Origin: Oscheius sp. JU75
Taxonomy: Eukaryota; Nematoda; Chromadorea; Rhabditida; Rhabditidae
Direction of reading: 5' to 3'
DNA length: 64,000 nucleotides
Assembly (NCBI GenBank): GCA_037178855.1
Contig: JASJZC010000004.1
Coordinates: forward strand, 2,356,001 to 2,420,000
Under the pieces are notes generated by a model. It was not told where the DNA came from. It did no database searches and saw nothing but the letters and a program-made list of their open reading frames with translations. Made by a program: the position numbers and the translations under genes. Positions 11,125 through 24,093 of the stretch are shown here, one piece after another (position 1 is the stretch's first letter; the number at the start of each line of letters is the position of its first letter).

Positions 11125-11939
11125 TCACAGTAGAAACAAATACCGACCAACCATTGGCGGATAAATGTTGCCTGATGGGAAGAAATCGACAATTGTCAGA
11201 CTGTCCTGAACCGGGGTTTTAAAAAAAAAAAAATGAAAAAAACGAACTCTGTATGACGGAGGTGGCGGATAGGGCTCAATTGTTTGGACAACACGAACCT
11301 CTTCTTCGACTCTTCTATTGTTTCTTCGCCAGATGTAGAGAACGAATGCGGAAGATAAAAACACAATGACGACCCAAAAGATGGCTACATTGACTGTTCT
11401 CGTATTCAGAGAGATAGTGGAGTTTGTCGAAGGAGCTGTATCGATCTCTCTGAGAAGTCTTTGAGATTGGAAAAAGAAGAAACAACCTTACTTGGGAGGT
11501 TCAGTTGAACAGTTCAGTTCATCCTCTCCATCAGGACAATCCTTGTCTCCATCACAAATATAGTCTTTTGAAATGCAGGCACCATTACGACACTGCGTCT
11601 CTGTTGAAAGACAGCTTGTGGAACAATCGAGTTCATCCTTAAAAAAAGTATTGATTCTAAAAATAGATAGAAAAAGGGGCTCACAATTCCACTGAAACAA
11701 TCTTTGAATCCGTCGCATCTCTTCTCTCTGGGTATACAGCGAGTCCATTGTAAAGGATGAGCATGTCCCTCTGCCAAGGAATCAATGTCACATGAGAAGG
11801 ACGCGAATTCGTCACACATTGTGATAGGAGATGCAAAAATCTGTAAGTGCCAGAGTTGACATTCTAGAGCTCTTACCTTTGGTAAAAGTATAGAGGCAAT
11901 TATAAATTCAATTCGACACATGTTTGGATCTAGACTCAT
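11125..11939 (-). CDS. LDL-receptor class A, single-pass membrane protein
   Basis: A small type I membrane protein of about 190 residues in five exons. A signal peptide (MCRIEFIIASILL) is followed by a first LDLa-like module containing RCIPREKRCDGFKDC. A complete second LDLa module follows: CRNGACISKDYICDGDKDC with the calcium-binding Asp/Glu end DGEDELNC. After a Ser/Thr-rich stalk comes one membrane helix (VAIFWVVIVFLSSAFVLYI), then RRNNRR and a cytoplasmic tail with PYPPPPSYR and a C-terminal GRYLFLL. The last intron (donor AGA|GTTCGT) is T-rich. LDLa repeats usually bind ligands or lipoproteins; the ligand here is unknown. The start may be the Met at 11939 or the one seven codons later. 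The family is not identified beyond its domains. Confidence 0.75.
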
Positions 11940-12077
11940 TTACTTCTGCAACCTGCAATGGGCAGCAAGTAACTATTGGTATAACCAGTTAGGGAACTAT
12001 TCGGTAAAGTATCTATGTTTATGCTAAATGGAAAGTATGAAAGTCCATGTATAAAAATTAAAAAAATTACAGATGAT

Positions 12078-13342
12078 TCACATAGTCGATCCTTCTTCGC
12101 CGCTGCCGGAGCTCAGGATGATGTCTTCTATAGGAGATACTATAGGCTGGAATGCCGTTTCACGAACGGGAATAAAGGGTTCTGGCTCAAACTGTTTGGC
12201 CAGCTACATGTGAAAGATTATTAAAAAGAAAGTGCTGCTCACCTTGAGAAGATTTCTGTTTTCTAAAGGCGACTGTTGTCCCTCGAAAGATTTTTGAAGA
12301 ATGTTATAGGGGTCGGGCTGCTTGACAGGTTCAGCGAATGATTGGAAGTCAGCAATTGTCGGCTTCTGAAACAGGCAACAAATCACAGAGCAAGAAAGAA
12401 AACCTACTCTCCGATTGGCGTACATTCTTTTGATTTCGGCATCAAGCTCGGGATCAATTCGCATAGATTTTTTGTCAGACAGGAAGCCGCAAGTATGTGG
12501 AAGAAAGCCGTTGAAGAATGTTGAAAGGACCTGGGTTCCAAGAGAAGCGTCGTTTTCTACCGATAGCGGACGGGAGAGCATTTCCATGATCAACGAGCCT
12601 GCCGTTCCTTCGCACATCATGTTGAATTTAGTCTTGTAACAATCTAGCAGGCACTGTCCAATGCGACAGCCTTCGGAAAATGCAATTCGTCCGAGATGTG
12701 GCTCGATTATCTGCTTCATGTTCACGCCTTCAGTGCCCAGCGGTTGATCAAGAGTTTGCATCACAGTGTCTTTCACAGCCAGTCCTGCCACAAGTGATTC
12801 TGGATTGCATTGAAGCTCACAATCTAAACAAGGTGAATAGATAAATTGTCTGGGTACCTCTCTTGATAATAGCAGTGTTCATATCCACGCAATCTAGCAA
12901 TACTTCGAAAGCTTGGGCCTGTTCATCACAAAGGTATCGAATGCCACTAGTCACAAGAGGAAATAAAGAATTGGAACAGTGGGTCAATGGACGCATACAT
13001 TCTTCGCCGAGACTGTACTTGCTGAAAGTTGAACTATAATAGGAAATACTGAAACAAAACGTACGCACAAACAGTTTCTCTTGACTTGGCTAAGTTGCCA
13101 GGGCTGAATAGTATATGAAGAACATCAGTAAAGTAAGCTAGACAGGCGGTTTCGCAGCTTGGAAGTGGAACTTCTACATCTTGCCCGGTTGGTACAACAA
13201 AGAGAGGAGAATCGTCCAATGGGGAGACTCTTAGTGTCGGCATATCTAAATTTCCATTAGGATATACAAGGTTACACATACTTCGTTCAATAATGGCTTC
13301 GATCAAAGACGGCTTTATAAGTATCAACAGCACCCATAGCAT
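12078..13342 (-). CDS. Secreted Cys-rich proteoglycan, CPG4-like
   Basis: Secreted protein of about 340 residues. The start at 13342 gives the signal peptide MLWVLLILIKPSLIEA. Two Cys-rich segments follow (CETACLAYFTDVLHIL; CRIGQCLLDCYKTKFNMMC), with Cys spacing like the nematode CPG4 (chondroitin proteoglycan 4) domain. The C-terminus contains ILSSGSGEEGS, an acidic Ser-Gly-Ser-Gly context suited to glycosaminoglycan attachment. There are six exons with 36-45 bp introns, and stop TGA lies at 12078-12080. In C. elegans, CPG proteins carry chondroitin needed in the egg and early embryo. A similar role is inference. The domain call rests on Cys pattern and context, not on an alignment. Confidence 0.65.
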
Positions 13343-13631
13343 TGTCTAAAAATAAGGCTATTTTTTTAGGTAACGTTATGGTAACTATTGGCAACTTTTC
13401 TAAGAAGAATGGTGAAATTGTGCACAGATAAATAAGGGAGCAACTCAAGGCGACAAAACAAATATCGGTCATAATTTTGAACATTAATATTTTGCGCGAA
13501 TTCAAACACATTTGATCAACATTCCATTCTCTTTTCCCACTATTTTCTGGTTCGCTCGTATGTATATTTCTCTGCTTTCAAAGTTTATTTTGCATAGGCT
13601 GTTTTAATTAACACGGGATTGTTTTCAGACA

Positions 13632-13913
13632 ATGTTGATGAAGTTTGAAGAAATGGAAGAATACAGTGGTTTCCTGTACGATCATGTCCAATGGCTCACT
13701 CCCCTATTTTTTATTCCTGGACTGATGGTTACACTCTTCTTCATCAACTACGAAGTATGTTTCTCTGTCCTAGGCATTCTGTTTTTTCTTCAGGCTACCA
13801 CGGAAACGGGAAGAAAGAACATCTATTGGGAGATGCTGCTCAGCATTTGTGCTTCCGCAATGCTCGCCTGCGGAACTATTTGCCTCTGTATTTATCTTCA
13901 TATCCCCCTTTAA
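13632..13913 (+). CDS. TMEM258, oligosaccharyltransferase subunit
   Basis: An 80-residue, two-helix membrane protein, the same length as human TMEM258 (79), a small subunit of the ER oligosaccharyltransferase. Exon 1 (13632-13754) encodes an N-terminal EMEEYS region and helix 1 (WLTPLFFIPGLMVTLFFINYE). Exon 2 (13794-13913) encodes TGRKNIYWEMLLSICAS and helix 2. The FF.YE...T.....IY.E.L.S..AS pattern matches the conserved core of the family. The ATG follows TTTTCAG by three bases (trans-splice acceptor). It heads a same-strand trio with RWDD2 and CIAPIN1. Confidence 0.8.
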   Translation: MLMKFEEMEEYSGFLYDHVQWLTPLFFIPGLMVTLFFINYEVCFSVLGILFFLQATTETGRKNIYWEMLLSICASAMLACGTICLCIYLHIPL

Positions 13914-14247
13914 ACCAGGTGTATTTCACATATTCTTTCCAAACAAGACTGCTTACAGGTGTTGTGTTCAAATCTTCCGTTGTGCTCATATTTTTATTCT
14001 GTCTATGGATCACAAGATTAAAGTTATTTTATAACCCGTTTTGATTGCATTTCCATGGCTTCAAAGCCTGGATACGTCCACACGTATTTTTGCGTACGTT
14101 ACGTTCTGTAAGAAGCATAGCCGCAAAGACCATAACTTCTTCTCAAACTTTCCGTTTTACTCTGACACATCTTTCGTTATGTACCGATACTTCTCTTCCT
14201 CCTTCTAGAATCGGTTGCACGTTGCATAATCAGTGTTTTTCAGCAAC

Positions 14248-15221
14248 ATGACGAAGACCGTTGTCGAACAATGCATGGAAATGCAGCTGAGCGAAATCGA
14301 AATCGTGAAATCGATGTATACGTCCTCAGAGATCATATTTGGAACAGAAACCACAGCAGAAGGAACTTATTACTTGATGGATAAGTTCACAATTAAGATG
14401 GTTAGTTGCTTATTGTTTATAAACATAAAAAGATTCAGAATATCGAAGGAAAACGCTTAGATGTCCACTTTCGATTTAGTAGTCGTTATCCTCTTCTGGA
14501 ACATCCCACTATTTTTCCAACCTCCACCGGAGATTTCCACGACAAAGAGTGTTTCTCATCTTTGCGTAACTGAATCTTGTTTAGACTTATCTCGGAGTTT
14601 CAACATTGGTTGGCATCTGTGAAATGTGAGAATCCAATAGTTTGTGAAGCAATTCAGTGGTTTTCTGTTGGTCTTCTCTTCTGAAAGCCTCTCATAGAAT
14701 TGTAGGAACATGCTCCCAATTTTATTATTGTGGATGGTAAGACGTTCCAGCCCCCTAAAAAGGTGGACGACTCCTTTTCTCGAATCTGGATATGGAGTCA
14801 CCATATCTTCAGCGAATCCAAGCGAAAGCACATTGCTAGCTTGGGCAAGGATTTGAAGTTGAACGGGATTATTGTGGCCGGTCGCCCAGGATTCATAATA
14901 GTCGAAGGTTGTCTGTCAACACTTTATTATTTTTCCATTTTAGGGATCAAATTCAATGTGGATGCTTTCTGGAGTGATGTCAAGACTCTGAGCTGGAAGA
15001 AGATTCATCTACTCGAGACAGGTACGACTTTTTTTCCTTCCAATATCAGTCTTTTTTCAGACAATCTTGCCGATGCCTCCGAGTACAAATTCAGTTCTCT
15101 GAAAGAGGTAGCCTTTCAGACTTCGGCCAACTGTAAGACTGTCGATGCTGGACAGGTTAAGGAGCTACTGACTGAAATCGGCCTCGGACACCGGTTCAAT
15201 ATGCTGTACAGTTTGGACTGA
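14248..15221 (+). CDS. RWDD2-like protein (RWD plus DUF1115)
   Basis: Homologue of vertebrate RWDD2A/B, about 265 residues, function poorly known. The N-terminal RWD domain begins QCMEMQLSEIEIVKSMY and continues over introns to the RYPLLEHPTIFP strand-turn typical of RWD. It is followed by the DUF1115 part: RIWIWSHHIFSESKRKHI, LNGIIVAGRPGFIIVEG, FWSDVKTLSWKKIHLL, and a C-terminal LLTEIGLGHRFNMLYSLD. Phase-consistent introns are about 14401-14437, 14552-14590, 14663-14705, 14908-14942 and 15022-15059. The start ATG follows TTTTTCAGCAAC, so it is probably trans-spliced. It lies 335 bp after TMEM258 and 196 bp before CIAPIN1. Confidence 0.8.
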
Positions 15222-15417
15222 CTTGTCTCGATTCTTCACTTCCCGCATGTTTGTATATTTTAATTTCCTCCTCCCAGTGCCTTTCTCTTCGCTTTAATTA
15301 ATTTTAAAATGCTCTTCGAGCTGGTAATAACGTTATTCTGATTCTTCTCTGTACCACTTTGATGTTTATCTTTCAATATCGGTCTCAAATTCTCTATGAA
15401 CCAACTCATTATTATAG

Positions 15418-16588
<1,171 letters not shown>

Positions 16589-18477
16589 ATGACCACCTCA
16601 AGATTTTCCAAGAGCTGTGTAATCATTGATTTTATTGAATTAAACCTGTGAACAATCGCTGTTTCGTTTGATAGTAATCCTACGTTTCTTCGGCAAAGAT
16701 TATCTCGGAAATAGGCCCAGGAAGGAGCTCAAACAAATCAAATTTCACCCCAAGGGCCATCCATTCAGTGCAAGCGAGAAAAGATAAAAAGTGAGTATAT
16801 GAAGAAACCTGAAATCACAGAGTGAGGGTAAGACACGTGATAAGAGAGGGAGAGGCTGCTCCCTCGTAGCCTGCTGACCCATTGGTCTCAGAGGAGATCG
16901 ATCTATATCTCTGTCGCTCTCGCTCGTCTGCCTAACGTAAATCTTATCTAAAGACACTTGCTCTATCTACAAAAACGACTTAAGAATCGAATGAAAGTGA
17001 AATCGTAAACAGGCCATTCATCTCTTTTCGCTCTTCCCACCACCCGGTCGGGCGCCTGGGACGAAGCAACTGTATTTGCACAGTTTTGATTTGCCCCGCA
17101 GATTGCTCGTTTCCGATGTTTTCTTCTCCCTACTCGCCGCTATTACTTGTATAGAGAAAGAATGAACTTTGCACCCTTGACTACTGGTTAGTATTCAAGC
17201 TTTGACTGTGGAACAAATATTCCGATTCATCGATCTCTTCATTTAGAAAGATTCCTATCCAAATGGTGTAAGGTAGTCTCAGGCCATTTTCGTCTCTCCG
17301 AGAGATAAGACTGCAATTATTCATTAGAGTCTCTTCTTGTCTAATCATTCGGTCAGTATTGTTTACAGGACTATGACGTTTGTATTCGTGTTGCTGCCAA
17401 ATGACCCGCAATTACACAAACAGTCATTACACCGTTCTTCTTTCCTTTGGCTTTACGAACTATCCCTTTCGTATCACTTGCTAAATAGATACTGATTTCT
17501 TATTGGAAGAGATTTGAATAGAGGTTTTTCGTGAGGCAGAAGAGGAAGTCACAACACAGTAAAAAATACTTTAGAAACATTGGAAATGAACTGATTGAGA
17601 ACTGTATTATTTAGTTGACACCAAACCTTTTTGCCTTGTTTTTTTTTATATTCCTTCACCCCACTTTAACCAGTAGTTTATGCCACCTGGAAGTGGATAA
17701 TCACAGCGAATCTCCCTATCAAAGACGGAAAAAACATGTCAGGACAATACGCTCGTAAAGATTTGTGAAGGTGTCGCTCCAACCGTCCGGTTTCTGCGTC
17801 ACGTGGGTCCGTCCATTCTTGACGATCGGTTGATATTGACTCTTATTCATTCCGACCTTCAAAACACGAACCAAAAAACCAAGAGATTCTTGATCTTCAA
17901 TTCTGAGTGCGGAAAAAACATGTCAGAATCTTTTTAATTCTATTTAAAGTAGTATTCTCTCTTTGAAAATTAAAATTGACGTTTCAACGTCTTATCTTAT
18001 CTTCCACTTGTTCACACGCGCACCCTGGGTCGACCAAAAACATTTTCGATTTTCTCTGACAACCGTCGCCTACTGCACCGATGATTAAGAAGGCCAGATC
18101 AGGTTTGCATATCGATTTCCTCTGGATTTACAAGCCCAGTAAAACTCCTGACCGAACAGATTCTCGATAGAAATGGAGCTAATTTACTATACATCAAGGT
18201 GCGAGCTTTCCTGTACCAGACCATCATTCCATCTAAAATTCTTGGTGGTACAGAAGCACACAACCCACTCACGCTTTGATTTTTGTGCAGTCCGCTCTCA
18301 CTATTCGTCCATAATCCTCCGGCGAGGTCATCTTTCCCAATAATCTTTCCGTTTTTATTCAAAATCTGATCAGTATCCATTATACGTTTTGAGGCTGTCT
18401 TTTTTGGCTGGCAATGTTTACATAGGCTTCTCTGGACAAGGTCCGAAGATCATAAAGTTCCATTTTCAGGGAGCACC
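16589..18477. promoter_or_regulatory. Upstream region of mml-1
   Basis: About 1.9 kb with no convincing plus-strand gene. It holds two CACGTG E-boxes (16834-16839 and 17810-17815), the core site of bHLH-ZIP factors such as Mondo/MLX. It also holds an exact 17-mer repeat, CGGAAAAAACATGTCAG, at 17726-17742 and 17910-17926. A small minus-strand gene may lie at 18128-18380. An ORF at 17181-17411 (minus) shows nothing recognisable. Confidence 0.45.
18128..18380 (-). CDS. Possible small unrecognised gene
   Basis: The minus-strand ATG at 18380 opens MDTDQILNKNGKIIGKDDL. A donor GTGAGT after codons NQS, a short intron to an AAG acceptor, then NFRWNDGL, a second intron (GTACAG...AATTAG) and HFYRESVRSGVLLGL followed by TAA at 18128. 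The product would be about 60 residues. The phase is consistent at both introns. A soluble N-part with an amphipathic/hydrophobic end would fit a small mitochondrial or membrane protein, but I do not recognise it. The first intron's acceptor is weak, and an unspliced ORF of 93 codons is the alternative. Confidence 0.35.
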
Positions 18478-21400
18478 ATGGCTCATGAGACCATACATAG
18501 TGGTCATTTTATGACTTCTGATCCACACACGGAAAGCCGGGAAGGGGATGAGGAGGACGGCGAACTCGAGGTGAGTCTTCTGAGCAGTAGAGCAAGAGTT
18601 TGAGCTCCGTTCGACCCCGAAAACAGTTTCCTTTTGCGTCAGAGCACAGTTTGTTTTGCCAAGTGGGAGACTGCCAACCATGTTGGAAGAGAGAGTTCAG
18701 TGGGGCGAGAGAGACGTGGAACTATGTGGGAGCATACAGAAATGATCGATCAGTCCCAGTCGACCTCGAATTGCAGGTGGATGTAGTCGAAGACGATGAG
18801 AAGCCGGAAGACATCACGTCAAAAGACCACGGAACAACGGTTGGTTAGATTTCTCAATCGTACAGCCTGTCTTCTTAGGACGACAAACCTGTGACCTTCT
18901 ACAAATTTGGACCTAAGAAGACCCAGAGTATAGCAATTGACGTCTCTCTCAACAAACTTAAGAGATGTATTAAAGTCGCCTACAAGTGAGCTTTTTCCAA
19001 CATGAGAAAGAAAAATCCAAATTAAGCAAAATGACAACGCCCAAATGGAAAGATTTCAAAGGGATCCGTCTGCATTGGAAACAGCGAATTCGACTGAACA
19101 ATGTCATCTGGAGGGCGTATTACATAGAATGTACCTCTTACCTTTATTTTGCTCAATTAAAATCGATTCAGTCGGCAAGAAGAACAGGAGAAGAGACACA
19201 TTGATCAAGAAGACTCCCTTCTGTTATTTCTCGGTCCCGGATGATGATACTACTCATGCAAAAATAGAGGTAAGAGCTTAGATTACTGGCAAGCAAAGCC
19301 TCGTGGTGTGGTAGTGAAGAGGCTTGCTTGACAAGAAAATGGTCTGGGTTCGAATCGCGTCAAGCTGTGATTGAAACTCAGAGTCCGCAGACGTTGGATT
19401 TGGGAGTTCTGAGAGGGTCGGTCTCAATTCATACCTGCCAACGCGGGGTGACATGCTAACCGCTTCTGAGCTCGTCTTTCGCTCTTCTTTTTTTGCGGGG
19501 TTTTATCTTTCACTATATACCGGAGTTTGTCTAGAGATGAGATGCCAAGGTGACTTCTGAATAATATAAAACATCTCTCTTATCTAGCCCTAGTAGGTTT
19601 CTTGGAAAGAAAGACATGCATAGAGCGAGATGATACTAATGATAAGGTGAAAGGATAAGAACAAGTAAAGTAGTCTACAAGTAGGTGGCTGCTCTCATAG
19701 AAGGAGCCGTTTCCTTTCGATCTGTTGGTGTTCAACTGAACGATTCCGTAGACCGAAAAAATCAATAATTTCCAGGGAACTGTATTAGAAGGCCAATATT
19801 GGAAGCGGGGCATGGGAGCTGTTTGTGCCCAGTACAAACGGTGGCGAAACTTCACAAGAAACAGAAAAGGACATGATCGACATCATCCTCCACTGAACAA
19901 TTTGAAGAGGAAACGAGTGAGTTGCCTGTTCAGAATAATATACACGCGTTAAAGAATCTGTCTGGGCCTGGAGCCATCCAACTAGCTCCTCCTGAGAAAA
20001 TTCAACGTTCAATGACCCCGCCCAATCTATCTTCTGGATTCGAGTTCGACGACTACGAGAACTATTTCACGGACAGTCTCTTCGACTCCCTCAACCAACC
20101 ATATCTATTTCCCGACAGAGATTTCTGTGAGTTTTTGTTCTGTCAGTTCGGAGAAAACCGATAGCAGATGGCCGAAATTCTTGGGAAACTTGGTTGGAGA
20201 TAACGAGAGCTAATTTTTTAGAGATGGTGAGCTGGCTTCCCAGTTATTTTCTCCTCTTTCCAAACTGTTTATATGATCGGCTCCCAGGCGCAGCAAAAAG
20301 TAAATACGGTCACATGACCAAACTATTGCGCACAAACTCTTCCCGTAGCGTCTGTCTCCCGTTCCCACGTGTCTTTATCATCCTGACGTACTTGGACTAA
20401 AGCGCAAGAAAGTGTTCCATTTTCAGTCAACGACAGCAACAACGCGGACATTATGCAGCCTGGTCTACTGCCTCTTCAACCTAGTTTGGAAGAGATTATG
20501 GCTAGTCTTGGTGGGTGATAAGAAGAGAGAGAGAGAGCAACTGAATTCAGAGGAAGATCCGCCCCTAGAGTCTCCGACTCGCTGTTCTCCCATGATGGCC
20601 AGTCAAGCAACCGAGTTGATTCCAGGACCCTCGAGTATTCCGACCCAGGCTCCTCCAGCCGTCATGGCCCCTCCACCAATGGCTCCTCAACCCAGACTAT
20701 CCACTTTGGCTTCGGGATCGAGAGGAGCTCAGGACTACGCCGTGGCAAGCATGTTAGTCGATTATAGGTTAGTCTAGACCGCCTAGACAGCTTGCTTTAA
20801 GTTTAGTAGCCAAATAATTATCTGACTCTTATCAACCATCCAGCTCTTTTTCGGACTCAGCTGGTCAAAGTGTCGCGCCGCTACTGGTACTGATAATCGA
20901 CCCTTTGGGAATTCTGACCAAGAGTGTTAGCAATAGTTTGTCGAAAGATCAAACACTGATATGGCCAACTTGGACCTCTAGATAAGCATCAGCTGCAAAA
21001 CTGGCCGTTACTTTTAGGCACTAGAAGAGCTTAAATACTTCCAGTAACCAGTCCCTGTCCTCGGTCAACATGCCTACCAGACAACCTAGTTCGATCACCT
21101 CCCAGATGTTGATGTTGTCCAGTCAAGGAGTCGCTCCACAATACTCGACTGCTTCATACGGAGGAGGTAGTTGGAAACCGCCAATTGTAAGTATCTCTTT
21201 TTATCATCATGAAATTGTATTAGTTTGGAAACGAGTCGTCCAGTTCTTCCGGAATGGACACCCCGTACGTTCCACAGTACCTTCAAACACAGAGTGGATT
21301 GACCCAGGGAACACAGCATTTGGTATTACTCCTTTCTTTGTTCACCATATCGATTCAGTTACAAAGCAACATTGCCTCGTTGAGAACCAACTGGTGGGAC

Positions 21401-22965
21401 ATAGCCAGTAGCCCGCTGTCTGTCGCTCCGAGTCCCTTGTCTACTGGAACTACTCCCCTTGGAGGAAACACTCCTTTGAATCCAGCTACGCCGATCACTC
21501 TTGGACTGGGTGAGTGCCCCTAATTTTATCATATAAATTCTTAGGACCATCTACTCCACCGACCTTCCGACCTGAACTGAGAAGTCCTGTGGTCAGATCC
21601 ACACATGAACACAACATGCAATCCTTGTTGCTAAAAGAGGAGAATCCGACTATCAAGTCAAGTTTGACACACCGATTGGAACAGCCTTCACTGCTGAATT
21701 CGCGAACTATCGTGCGTTATCAATCAATCATTTCAAACTTCCAATTCAGGAGACAAAATCTGAATGGTTGAGACCAACTCCTACAGCTGCTGCCAACCTC
21801 GGATTTCCGAGTGGTCCTCCCAGAACAGCTCCGTCTTCAGCGCCCCCACGGAACATTGACCAGAATCCTTGGAAGGTTAAGACTATTACTTTCTCCTAAC
21901 TAAATAACTCATTTCCAGTTGTCCAGTCTCCAGCCGCCTGTTCCAGTCTATCCTTCCTATGTGAATTCAACCACATCTCCTGTTGACGAGCCTTCGACTC
22001 CGAACAGTCTTCGAAACATCATGGATCTCAGTAGGGGTTCTGCCTAATTAATCTATAAAAAACCTAGGTCCGAGCATGGAAGTCGTTCCCAAACAAGAAG
22101 ATGGAATGATGAGTGGTCCTTCGAGTGTGAAAACGCCAAGAGGATCCAGTCGTCAGGTACAAGCAGACTCGACGCTCCATCCCGAAGAGAGGAAAAGAAT
22201 ACTGCATCTTCATGCCGAACAGAACAGAAGAAGTGCTCTGAAGGACGGATTCGATCAGTTGATGGAACTGGTGGGGTTAGAGAGTATGAAGAATAAATTT
22301 CTTGACAGATACCGGATCTCTATTCTGGCGGAGTCAAGCCAACTAATGCTGTCGTTCTGGCCAAGTCAGCCGAGCATATCAGACGGTTGATTGTTCAGAA
22401 AAAGGAGCAACACGATGTGAGGATGGAGCTCGTGGATAGGATCGCAAAGCTGAACAAGAGAATAGCGTGAGTTCATCAGATTATATGAGAGAAGAAATCA
22501 TATTTTCAGAACAGCTCAGGCTAATCTACCCTCAACGTCGGGAATGGTCTCGTCCCAGGTAGAACCTAAAGCAGCTTTGGAGAACTTTCACGACGGATAT
22601 GTCAAGGAAAGAACGCGGAAAGACCACCGTTTCTGGGTTATGGCTCGACTCCTCCAACCCTTGACAGTCGGACAAGGGAACTCTTTCGCCGCGACTATGG
22701 CTGGAGATGCTTCGAGAGAAGAGGTAGTCAGTTCTCATTATGAAACCAAGAAGACAATTAAGCTGGCAGCGAAATGTTCGGAATGGATGAGAAATCGTTG
22801 GAAGGGGCCGGAACTGAGACCATTAGCTAGCAATATGCTGGTAAGTTGATAGTATTTACTAATTGAACAAGCGCTCAGGTTCATCTTGCCACAAACACGG
22901 ACATTCTAACTGATCCTCAAAGTCTACCGGAGTATGTCAAGGAGCAATTGAAGAACCCATTATAA
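18478..22965 (+). CDS. mml-1: Mondo-family bHLH-ZIP glucose-responsive factor
   Basis: Homologue of MondoA/ChREBP and C. elegans MML-1, which pairs with MLX/MXL-2 and responds to glucose-phosphate. The start at 18478 follows CATTTTCAG. The N-terminal Mondo conserved region has TIHSGHFMTSDPHTE, TFYKFGPKKTQSIAIDV, PKWKDFKGIRLHWKQRIRLN, NVIWRAYYIE and VLEGQYWKR. Next is a Ser/Pro/Gln-rich activation region with DYENYFTDSLFDSLNQPYLF. Near 22.1 kb comes the bHLH: HLHAEQNRRSALKDGFDQL, then KSAEHIRRLIVQKKEQ and a zipper. The C-terminal WMC/DCD region has SEWMRNRWKGPELRPLASN. There are many introns, one of about 505 bp (19271-19775). The 3' end is uncertain: TAA at 22963-22965, or a further intron (GTATGTC...AATAG) to a stop near 23130. 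Some mid-gene exon joins are unproved. Confidence 0.85.
19298..19368 (+). other. tRNA-like remnant in the mml-1 intron
   Basis: An intronic stretch has a B-box (GGTTCGAATC) and an upstream A-box-like TGGTGTGGTAG at roughly tRNA spacing. The T-arm and acceptor stem do not pair properly. Best read as a decayed tRNA gene or tRNA-derived SINE head. It contributes to the unusually long intron. Confidence 0.35.
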
Positions 22966-23172
22966 TACTATAATAGATGTAGTTGGCAGTTCAAAGAACC
23001 GGGTTACACAGTTGATCTACCTCTGGATATTAGTCAACTGTGTTTGAAAGTATGCCAATACATGTTTTTTGTACATTTTCAGGAAAATATGTGCCATAGG
23101 TTTATTATTCTGTCAAAAAATTCTTAAATTATATTCCAGATGTTGAGAAAAAATGAATATAGAATGGTTCGT

Positions 23173-23739
23173 TTAAGCAGTTGCATCATTTCCGTAGTAG
23201 TACGTTCCACTGACACACTTCACCCTGATGTAAGCAACCTCGGTGTCTTCTTTGGCTTTCTGAGCATTGTCTCTCACGGTATTACAAGAATCGGTCACGC
23301 TAAATAAATATAAACAGAGTATTGTTTGTTTACGTGAATTTGTAGCTGCTAAGAGTAGTTCCAACCGCTGTCAATTCAGTATCCTTTGTTGGAACTGTAG
23401 CTGAAGGAGAGATTTTTCGTACCTGAAAGAGTATAATTTTCGCAAGAATACTATGATAGGCGGTCGCACACAATATCTGAAAGTGAGATTTTTATCAAGC
23501 AGTGAGCATAAACATCTATCTTGACATAAGTTGGAAAGAATTACCGTTGTAGTAACACTATTAACTAATGTGAAGCTAGGTACTGCGTTATTCAAAAGAT
23601 AGACATCGATACTTTCTTTGGCAGAAGGATTGAAAACAGGGGAACAAGCCTGAAACAATTACTTTAGGTTTCTGCAGCTTCTTACTTGGGTTCCATGAGG
23701 GAGGATGATCGTGATGAAGAAGACCAGAAGGGCGGACAT
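23173..23739 (-). CDS. Small secreted protein, unrecognised
   Basis: About 140 residues in four exons, read from ATG 23739. The signal peptide is MSALLVFFITIILPHG. Then come SPVFNPSAKESIDVYLLNN, SFTLVNSVTTT, a region with SATVPTKDTELTAVGTT, and a last exon with VTDSCNTVRDNAQKAKED and VKCVSGTYYYGNDATA before TAA. The few Cys residues are spread out rather than in a known pattern. The beta-strand-like alternation and total length resemble small extracellular domains such as the transthyretin-like family, but no signature is present and I do not assign it. A TATA-like box lies about 40 bases upstream. It is divergent from the STELLO-like gene. Confidence 0.65.
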
Positions 23740-23776
23740 GATGTAAATGATACCATATTTAACAGATTCGGTGCGA

Positions 23777-23784
23777 CTTTTATA
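23777..23784 (-). promoter_or_regulatory. TATA-box candidate
   Basis: TATAAAAG on the minus strand, about 40 bases upstream of the start codon at 23739 of the small secreted protein gene. Confidence 0.5.
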
Positions 23785-24093
23785 CTACTTGTCGAGTCAC
23801 GCTCAGCTTAAAATAGTCGTTATTGTGTTGACCAATGGATGCAGCTATAGTCGTTGAAACGACCCGGAGCCATCTTGGGAATAAATGTTCAACTGGTCAA
23901 GGACAAACCGTACAAGAAGGTGAACAGCCAACAGACTCCATATAATTTGATTTGACTCATCTTTTCACGTATCTTTCGGAAGGGAGATAGCCGCGAACAC
24001 CGGTCCATGTTAAATAGCTCCCGGTCATTTAATCTTGTGGTCAATCCCGCAGAACGAAAACTGGGTGTCTGGCTATCTCTATGACCTTTCAAC

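Noticed and set aside
17181-17411. 76-codon minus ORF in the mml-1 upstream region
   Set aside because: No recognisable feature, no start context, and not connected to any exon.
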